Source: Deltaproteobacteria bacterium
Lineage (GTDB): Bacteria > Desulfobacterota > Syntrophia > Syntrophales > Smithellaceae
Assembly: GCA_017860985.1 (NCBI GenBank)
Contig: JAGFXG010000059.1
Coordinates: 1-7,052, forward strand
Direction: 5' to 3'
Length of the DNA stretch: 7,052 nt
This document shows, piece by piece, positions 1-4,733 of the stretch; within the stretch, counting starts at the first letter, position 1; each line of letters starts with the position of its first letter. The position numbers were made by a program, and so were the translations under genes. The notes below the pieces were generated by a model, which saw nothing but the letters and a program-made list of their open reading frames with translations, made no database searches and was not told where the DNA came from.

Positions 1-622
1 ATTAACGGCCAAGTTACCGCCGCTCCTAACAGCTTCTACCGGAATGGATGCCCTGACACACGCAGTTGAAGCTATATCTGACGTGGATCATGAACCTATT
101 GCTGATGCTCTTGGCCTACATGCCATTCGGCTTTTAAATAAATATCTTCCAACTTGCATTAAAAACGGCGGCGACCTCACCGCCCGCGGTCAGGTGCAAT
201 TAGCAGCCACTATGGCGGGCTGGGCCTTTGGCAACTCAATGGTGGGCTTGGTGCACGCCATGGCTCATTCTATCGGCGCTGTGGCGCATGTTCCGCATGG
301 CGTCGCCAACGGCATTCTACTGCCTCATTGCATGGAATTTAATCTGCCCGATGCAGAAGATTATTACGCGGAAATAGCCCAGGCTATGGGTGTATATGAA
401 AAGGGCAATTCTACTAAACAAGCAGCCGAAGCCGCGGTTAAAGCCGTTTTTGATTTCTCGAAAAAAATCGGCCATCCGCAAAAGCTTTCCGAATTTGGAG
501 TGACAGAAGAAGATATAATCAAAGCGGCGGATATGAGTATGTCGGACGGTGCCATTGTCTGCAATGTCCGTCTTGTTGAGGATTCCAGGGAAGTGTTGGC
601 AATTTACCGCAAAGCACTGTAA
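1..622 (+). CDS. Iron-containing alcohol dehydrogenase, C-terminal part (5' end outside window)
   Basis: Partial gene of the group III (Fe-dependent) alcohol dehydrogenase family, which interconverts an alcohol and an aldehyde or ketone with NAD(P) in the cytoplasm. The reading frame is open from base 2, where LTAKLPPLLTASTG runs into the family signature GMDALTHAVEA. The ATG at base 44 inside that signature is therefore an internal Met, not the start. The four metal ligands known from this family are all present: Asp (codon 47) and His (codon 59) in DALTH, then two His (codons 254 and 296) in GLVHAMAH and VPHGVAN, with the usual 14-residue spacing of the last pair. The remaining C-terminus is the all-helical domain and ends normally in a YRKAL-like tail. 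About 206 residues are seen; the family is usually 380-400, so the Rossmann NAD-binding half is missing only because the window starts here. It lies 16 bases before the SCP2-like gene, so the two are likely cotranscribed. The substrate cannot be read from the sequence. Confidence 0.93.
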   Translation, partial: LTAKLPPLLTASTGMDALTHAVEAISDVDHEPIADALGLHAIRLLNKYLPTCIKNGGDLTARGQVQLAATMAGWAFGNSMVGLVHAMAHSIGAVAHVPHGVANGILLPHCMEFNLPDAEDYYAEIAQAMGVYEKGNSTKQAAEAAVKAVFDFSKKIGHPQKLSEFGVTEEDIIKAADMSMSDGAIVCNVRLVEDSREVLAIYRKAL

Positions 623-638
623 AGGATGAGGGACTTTT

Positions 639-1055
639 ATGAACCTGAACATAACCAATCACGCAGAGGATGTTCCCTTTTCCTTCATGGTGCAGGATCT
701 GCTGACCGGCAACATTGAAAAATCACAGGCAAAATACGAAACCTATAAAAAAATGAACGGTATTGCAGCAATAGACCTGCCGGATATTGAAACGGCAATC
801 AGCCTTCATTTCAAGAAAGGATCCCTGGTAATTGAACCAGGGATAAATCCGGATGCGGCAGTCGTTATCAGAACGTCATCGGAGAACGTGATGGACTTAA
901 ACGCGATCAACATCCGCTGGGGTCTGCCGTATTATTTTGACGAGTCCGGCAGAAAAGTACTGGCAATGATTTTCGGTGGCAAAATAAAAATCAAGGGACT
1001 TTTAACCCATCCGGTTCTGCTTACCCGTTTCACGATTATCATGTCGGTCATGTAG
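639..1055 (+). CDS. SCP2-like sterol/lipid-binding domain protein
   Basis: A 138-residue soluble protein with no signal peptide or membrane segment. The second half has the look of the SCP2 (sterol carrier protein 2) fold: a strand with DAAVVIRTSSENVMDLN (about residues 72-88), then a hydrophobic stretch and the typical closing pattern FGGKIKIKGLLTHPVLLTRF (about 112-131), where SCP2 proteins have a 'G-x-hydrophobic-K-hydrophobic-x-G' turn followed by a short helix. SCP2 domains bind fatty acyl-CoAs, sterols or other hydrophobic ligands in a tunnel. In bacteria most stand-alone copies have no proven role. The start is well supported by GAGGGA at 628-633, five bases before the ATG. The 16-base gap from the alcohol dehydrogenase stop suggests one operon, so a role in presenting a hydrophobic alcohol, aldehyde or acyl-CoA is possible but is inference. 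The family call rests on pattern recognition and a profile search (PF02036) would settle it. Confidence 0.68.
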   Translation: MNLNITNHAEDVPFSFMVQDLLTGNIEKSQAKYETYKKMNGIAAIDLPDIETAISLHFKKGSLVIEPGINPDAAVVIRTSSENVMDLNAINIRWGLPYYFDESGRKVLAMIFGGKIKIKGLLTHPVLLTRFTIIMSVM

Positions 1056-1165
1056 CCGGGGATAACCGTTTTGACATTAGATGGACGGGGCAATTACATC
1101 CATGTTTAATTGGCAAATTTAAAAAGCCAGAAATGTCTCTACTTTCTCTCATGCAGAAACGGGCC

Positions 1166-1187
1166 AAAAACAGTCTTGACTGATTTT
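1166..1187 (+). terminator. Weak candidate terminator after the SCP2-like gene
   Basis: AAAA, then CAGT-CTTG-ACTG (4-bp stem with a tetraloop, 1171-1182), then ATTTTT. Pairing can extend through an A/A mismatch into AAAA/TTTT, so the structure could work in both directions. The GC stem is very short and it begins about 110 bases after the SCP2-like stop codon, so this is only a weak candidate. Confidence 0.28.
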
Positions 1188-1200
1188 TAAATTCATGTAA

Positions 1201-1219
1201 GCCTTGAAGCAGTCAAGGC
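1201..1219. repeat. Perfect 7-bp inverted repeat (hairpin) in leader
   Basis: GCCTTGA (1201-1207) and TCAAGGC (1213-1219) are exact reverse complements around the 5-base loop AGCAG. No T-run follows on either strand, so it is not a standard terminator. CAGTCAAG (1210-1217) is also the exact reverse complement of CTTGACTG at 1175-1182, so this hairpin and a longer-range 8-bp pairing exclude each other. Confidence 0.5.
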
Positions 1220-1269
1220 GTGCCTGCAACACTGAATAGGAAACAGGCACTTGCGAAGAAAAATGAAAA

Positions 1270-1294
1270 CCCGTTGCTTTTACATAAGAACGGG
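1270..1294. repeat. Hairpin upstream of the secreted-protein start
   Basis: CCCGTT (1270-1275) pairs with AACGGG (1289-1294), and CTT (1277-1279) with AAG (1286-1288). This gives a 9-bp stem with one bulged G (1276) and the loop TTACAT. Read on the minus strand it is followed by TTTTCATTTTTC, which is terminator-like, but no leftward gene enters from the right here. On the plus strand no T-run follows. It ends 27 bases before the probable ATG at 1322 and could act in the 5' leader of that mRNA. Confidence 0.45.
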
Positions 1295-1321
1295 CACGGT
1301 GATATAGAACAAAATCCGTTG

Positions 1322-2494
1322 ATGAAAAGAATTCCCGCATCAGGCCGCTTGCGGCTGACAATCGTATTAATCATTTCCCTGCTTACAGCATTGATGCATC
1401 AGCAAGCGAAGGCAGCCGTTTCTCCCCTGAATAGCGACGGCCCTGTACCCTTGGCAGCAATGAAACTCGTTTCTTTCTGCAATAATCCCAAAGCAGGACT
1501 TGATCTCCAGGCTGTCAATACATTAGTGGACTATGTCCTCGAACCTAAACCACATAAAGAGGCCGCCCTTCCCAAGCTCCAGGATGCGACCGGCGCCTAT
1601 TTTGAATCCGACATCAGGATCAGTTTTGCCGATTTCCTGAACTACTCGTATAACAGTACAATCCCCTCGGCTGTGACAAGTCCGTCTTCTCTGCGCTATT
1701 CACGGTTGCTCAGCAGCCCGGGGAATACAAAAAAAACGCCCGGCAACTGGATACCACCATCGCCGGGAGGCAGTCCCGTGATTATTAACGAAACACTTCG
1801 AAACGGCAACACACCTGATCAAACGACCGGCGTGTATTATGAATACGATGTAAAACGAGTACTCATCCTGCTCAATCACAAGGGCAGGCAGGTGCTGATC
1901 ACCATTTCCAAACAGGTCGATGTTTCCGATGTCGGCAAAAAGGGGTTCATCCTGGGAAGCGATGACGATTGGAATTACTATTACTCGGGAGAGCCGGGAT
2001 CGGCAAAACCGGGACTCGGATGGGTAAAATCTTATATTTATAACTTTTTTTCTGTGGGCGTTTACATCAATTCCGGTTCTTCGCCGGCCATGGTCAGGTC
2101 CGGATTCTTTCAATGGATTCGGGCCGGCTGGTCCGGTGTCAATTTTGTCCAGCCGCATCATGTCATTAAAGGGATGAAACGACACGACAGGAATTATAGA
2201 GCGATCCTCGAATCACCCAATCTTCCCGCATCAAGCGAAATAACCTCTGCATATCGGCGGCTCTCAGCACTACCCCAGAGTGATTTGACAAAACGGTATG
2301 CCGTCTTGCAGCAGGCTCGTCAGTCTTTGGCACTGCAAAGGGGTAAGATCAAAGCCGATGACATAAAAAAGCATAACGATTATTTCAATGTCCCAAGGGA
2401 ACAGATTATCGAGGAACTGATGGTGGAATATCTGAAACTTGCCCTCGGCAAACCGTCCCCGATACCCCACAACATCATTGCGGGTGTTCATTAA
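1322..2494 (+). CDS. Secreted protein of unknown function
   Basis: I do not recognise this 390-residue protein. It opens with a clear Sec signal peptide: basic start MKRIPASGRLR, hydrophobic core LTIVLIISLLTALM, and a probable signal peptidase I site at residues 29-31 (AKA before AVSPL). There is no lipobox, no further membrane segment and a single Cys (residue 53) in the mature part, so it is probably periplasmic or released. I chose the ATG at 1322 because it puts the signal peptide at the N-terminus. The frame stays open to a GTG at 1220, but that would put 34 polar residues before it. No good ribosome binding site is seen for either start. Residues 110-165 are rich in Ser/Pro/Gly and look like a linker. 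Residues 165-280 are rich in aromatics and likely beta (VYYEYDVKRVLILLN, SDDDWNYYYSGEPG, FFQWIRAGWSGVNFV). Residues 305-375 look helical and charged. It stands alone between a hairpin-rich leader and the convergent terminator. Confidence 0.72.
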   Translation: MKRIPASGRLRLTIVLIISLLTALMHQQAKAAVSPLNSDGPVPLAAMKLVSFCNNPKAGLDLQAVNTLVDYVLEPKPHKEAALPKLQDATGAYFESDIRISFADFLNYSYNSTIPSAVTSPSSLRYSRLLSSPGNTKKTPGNWIPPSPGGSPVIINETLRNGNTPDQTTGVYYEYDVKRVLILLNHKGRQVLITISKQVDVSDVGKKGFILGSDDDWNYYYSGEPGSAKPGLGWVKSYIYNFFSVGVYINSGSSPAMVRSGFFQWIRAGWSGVNFVQPHHVIKGMKRHDRNYRAILESPNLPASSEITSAYRRLSALPQSDLTKRYAVLQQARQSLALQRGKIKADDIKKHNDYFNVPREQIIEELMVEYLKLALGKPSPIPHNIIAGVH

Positions 2495-2596
2495 TCTTTT
2501 CTCTGCCCTGTGACGGAAAACACGGCATGACCGCTAAAACAATATCCCTCTTTGATACTCTCCCCTGATAACCAACACGGAAATCGTTATAGAAAA

Positions 2597-2628
2597 AAAG
2601 GGGGCTGCGATTGCTCGCAGCCCCCTTT
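2597..2628 (-). terminator. Strong rho-independent terminator of the acyl-CoA dehydrogenase gene, probably bidirectional
   Basis: A perfect 14-bp stem (2597-2610 with 2615-2628) with the tetraloop TTGC and a GGGGGCTGCGA core. Read leftward, it starts 24 bases after the dehydrogenase stop codon and is followed by an uninterrupted T-run (the A-run at 2593-2599 on the plus strand, part of which pairs in the stem), so it is a classic terminator for that transcript. Read rightward, it follows the secreted-protein stop by 102 bases and is trailed by TTT-GAGAATTG-TTTT, a poorer tail, so it probably also stops the rightward transcript. This fits the convergent gene order. Confidence 0.93.
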
Positions 2629-2651
2629 GAGAATTGTTTTAAATCAAGTTT

Positions 2652-4514
2652 CTAGAATGTGAAGGCGGTATCAACGAGTTCCATCGCGGACTTGTCGTTG
2701 GCTTTGATCGCTTCACAACGCGCCTTTACGGTTGTCACAATTTCGTTCATGAAAAACTTTGCCGAAGCAATCTTGCCGGCATAGAATGCGGCATCAGCAT
2801 CTTCACGCTGCAGGCCTTTCTTCTTGCCAATGGTGGTCAGGCCTTTTTCTTCGTACATGGCATTGAGTTTTTCATCTGCGATAGCAGCCCCTTCAAGCAG
2901 CAGATTGCCGACAACCATGTCGCCAAAGAGCTCAAGATATTTGCAGGCGTTGTAGATGGGGGCGATGAAATCGCCGCCTTTGCCGGCTGCCGCGAAGAAC
3001 ATGGCAACTTCAAAGCAGGCATTGGAGGCCTCTTCGAGGGTGGCGGCCGCTTTGGCAAGTTCGGGAATGTTCTTGCACTTGGCAATCGTCTTTTGAACCG
3101 TTCCGGCCATATTCATGACGTTTGCGCCCTTGCGCTGTCCAAGCTTGCGTCCGACGAAATCGAGCGACTGAATGCCGTTGGTGCCTTCATAAATACAGGC
3201 GATTTTTTCATCGCGCAGAAATTGTTCCACGGGGTATTCAGAGCAATAGCCGTACCCACCGTAAACATCCATGGCCAAAGAGCAGATCAGCAGGCCTTTA
3301 TCCGTCGAATAGGCTTTAACGATCGGGGTCAAAAGTTCGAGGTAGCCTTCCCAGTTGGCCTTTTCCGCTTCCGAGCCGGCAATCTTGCTCATGTCCATGC
3401 AATAAGCACTGAAATAGGCCAAAGCGCGGATGCCTTCGGAATGGGACTTCATCCACATCAATTTTTTGCGGACATCGGGATGGTTGATGATGGTAACGGC
3501 TTTAGCGTTGGGGTTCTTCATTTCCCAGACGGGAGTACTCTGGACGCGCTCCTTGGCGTAAGCTACGGCATGCTGAAAAGCGGCCGATCCAATAGCGACA
3601 CCCTGCATACCAACGCCGAGACGCGCTTCATTCATCATCTGGAACATGATCTTGATACCGGAGCGTTCCTCACCGAGCAGCTCGCCGATGCACTTTCCGT
3701 CTTCGCCGAAGTTCAATGTGCAGGTGGCGTTGCCGTTGATGCCCATCTTATGCTCGATGCCGCCGCAGTTTACATCGTTGGGCTCGCCCAGCGAACCGTC
3801 GTCATTGACGCGGATTTTCGGAACGATGAAGATGGAAATTCCCTTGGTTCCGGCAGGATCGCCTTCAATGCGCGCCAGAACGGGGTGAATGATGTTAGGG
3901 GTCAGATCATGGTCGCCCGCCGAGATGAAACATTTGGTTCCTGTGATCAGGAACTTCCCATCGGGAAGCCGTTTGGCTGTCGTCTTCAGGGCGCCGACAT
4001 CACTGCCTGCACCGGGTTCGGTCAGGCACATCGTGCCGGCCCATTCGCCGGCAAAACATTTTTCCATGTATTTTTTCTTCTGTTCGTCATTTCCGTAAAC
4101 ATTGATCAAATTGGCGGCGCCGTGTGTCAGGCCGGCATACATAATGAAAGCATAGTTGGCTGCGCAGAACAACTCCGAAACCGCATAACCCGCGGTATGG
4201 GGTAATCCCTGGCCGCCGACATCGGGAGAATCCATTGGATTAATCCAGCCGGCTTCGCAATATTTTTTGAACGGTTCATGGAAACACTTGGGCACGCTGA
4301 CTTTGCCGTCTTTGATGTGACAGCCTTCTTCATCTCCTTCTTTTAAAGTCGGGAAGATTGAAGTGACCGCCATCTTCTCGGCTTCACTCAAAATCATCAG
4401 AACATCATCCTTGGAATACCCTCCATAAGCTTCTGATGCAAAAATTTTCTCCATGCCGAATTGTTCGAAAAGAAGAAACTGCTGATCCTTTGTGTTTACC
4501 AATAAATTGCCCAT
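2652..4514 (-). CDS. Acyl-CoA dehydrogenase, long (about 600 residue) type
   Basis: FAD-dependent alpha,beta-dehydrogenation of an acyl-CoA, normally passing electrons to electron-transfer flavoprotein. It is 620 residues, the usual size for the subfamily with an extra N-terminal segment and an extra C-terminal helical domain, related to DmdC and FadE5-type enzymes rather than the 380-residue short/medium-chain type. Visible features: the N-terminal segment DQQFLLFEQFGMEKIF (10-25); the middle-domain signature CLTEPGAGSDVG (163-174); the FAD/substrate region CFISAGDHDLTPNIIH (195-210); MMNEARLGVGMQGVA (293-307); the C-terminal signature YGGYGYCSEYPVEQFLRDEKI (418-438), with Gln where many relatives have Lys/Arg; and the catalytic base, predicted Glu443 in IYEGTNGIQ. 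Residues about 465-620 form the extra helical domain. All key residues are present, so it should be active. AAGGGAG lies six bases before the ATG. It has its own promoter and operator upstream and a strong terminator downstream. Chain length and substrate (fatty, branched, methylthio- or aryl-acyl) cannot be told from sequence alone. Confidence 0.95.
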   Translation of the reverse strand: MGNLLVNTKDQQFLLFEQFGMEKIFASEAYGGYSKDDVLMILSEAEKMAVTSIFPTLKEGDEEGCHIKDGKVSVPKCFHEPFKKYCEAGWINPMDSPDVGGQGLPHTAGYAVSELFCAANYAFIMYAGLTHGAANLINVYGNDEQKKKYMEKCFAGEWAGTMCLTEPGAGSDVGALKTTAKRLPDGKFLITGTKCFISAGDHDLTPNIIHPVLARIEGDPAGTKGISIFIVPKIRVNDDGSLGEPNDVNCGGIEHKMGINGNATCTLNFGEDGKCIGELLGEERSGIKIMFQMMNEARLGVGMQGVAIGSAAFQHAVAYAKERVQSTPVWEMKNPNAKAVTIINHPDVRKKLMWMKSHSEGIRALAYFSAYCMDMSKIAGSEAEKANWEGYLELLTPIVKAYSTDKGLLICSLAMDVYGGYGYCSEYPVEQFLRDEKIACIYEGTNGIQSLDFVGRKLGQRKGANVMNMAGTVQKTIAKCKNIPELAKAAATLEEASNACFEVAMFFAAAGKGGDFIAPIYNACKYLELFGDMVVGNLLLEGAAIADEKLNAMYEEKGLTTIGKKKGLQREDADAAFYAGKIASAKFFMNEIVTTVKARCEAIKANDKSAMELVDTAFTF

Positions 4515-4625
4515 AACTAACTCCCTTCTGTTTTATGATATTTCAAACGTGTCTAACGTCCGTTTACTGCTGTTTTTCCCGGCTAAAGAAGTGCTGCGGC
4601 AATAGCTGAGTGTTCCGATGACGTG

Positions 4626-4655
4626 ACTATAATTCCAATTTTGACTGAAAGTCAA
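4626..4655 (-). promoter_or_regulatory. Sigma-70 promoter of the acyl-CoA dehydrogenase gene
   Basis: On the minus strand the -35 box TTGACT (4655-4650, 5/6 to consensus) and the -10 box TATAGT (4631-4626, 5/6) are separated by 18 bases. Transcription would start near 4619, giving a leader of about 105 bases before the ATG at 4514. The surroundings are AT-rich. The -35 box is one arm of a perfect palindrome, listed separately. Confidence 0.62.
4641..4655. promoter_or_regulatory. Candidate operator palindrome over the -35 box
   Basis: TTGACT-GAA-AGTCAA is an exact 6-3-6 inverted repeat whose right arm is the -35 box of the dehydrogenase promoter. Related half-sites lie just upstream with respect to transcription: ATTGAC at 4670-4675, the reverse complement of GTCAAT at 4651-4656, and TTGTCAA at 4691-4697. 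Position and symmetry fit a dimeric repressor such as a TetR- or GntR-type acyl-CoA-responsive regulator. No regulator gene lies in the window and the motif does not match a named operator that I can recall. Confidence 0.5.
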
Positions 4656-4695
4656 TCAAAATAATGATAATTGACCGCTTTCATGATGATTTGTC

Positions 4696-4721
4696 AAAAA
4701 AAGGATCAAGGAGAGGAATCC
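4696..4721 (-). terminator. Weak candidate terminator after the ADP-forming synthetase gene
   Basis: Read leftward from the synthetase stop codon (4734), GGAT (4721-4718) can pair with ATCC (4706-4703), plus one G-T pair, around a loop of about 10 bases, followed at once by seven T (4702-4696). The stem is short. An overlapping ATCCGGAT palindrome (4718-4725) gives an alternative. If termination is incomplete, the synthetase transcript would read into the dehydrogenase gene. Confidence 0.3.
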
Positions 4722-4733
4722 GGATTTTATTCA

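Larger units (their letters stand above)
1056..1321. other. Hairpin-rich intergenic stretch before the secreted-protein gene
   Basis: No convincing gene lies in these 266 bases. They hold three inverted repeats, listed separately (about 1166-1187, 1201-1219 and 1270-1294), a TTGACA at 1071-1076 without a good -10 partner, and a near-exact direct repeat: AAAACCCGTTG (1266-1276) against AAAATCCGTTG (1311-1321), 10 of 11 bases alike, the second copy touching the probable ATG at 1322. The reading frame of the downstream gene stays open back to a GTG at 1220, but that extension looks non-coding. The stretch probably combines the end of the upstream operon with the leader of the downstream gene. 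Confidence 0.5.

Noticed and set aside
44..622. Complete small gene starting at ATG 44
   Set aside because: The frame is open to the left edge and the ATG lies inside the alcohol dehydrogenase signature, so the gene is truncated by the window, not short.
1071..1100. Promoter with TTGACA at 1071-1076 for the secreted-protein gene
   Set aside because: The -35 box is perfect but no acceptable -10 lies 16-18 bases downstream (TTACAT or TACATC only), and it starts 16 bases after the upstream stop codon. Possible, not supported.
1111..1130. Sigma-54 promoter at TTGGCAAATTTAAAAAGCC
   Set aside because: The GG and GC elements are 12 bases apart, not the required 10.
1220..1321. GTG at 1220 as the start of the secreted-protein gene
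   Set aside because: It would place 34 polar residues ahead of a textbook signal peptide; it lies directly after a perfect hairpin and has no ribosome binding site.
1700..2185. 161-codon minus-strand open frame opposite the secreted protein
   Set aside because: The plus-strand frame has a signal peptide and a full-length protein; the minus frame has no start context and looks like a shadow.
3093..4205. 370-codon plus-strand open frame opposite the acyl-CoA dehydrogenase
   Set aside because: It lies wholly antisense to a gene with unmistakable family motifs, has no recognisable domain, and its open frame follows from the codon bias of the real gene.
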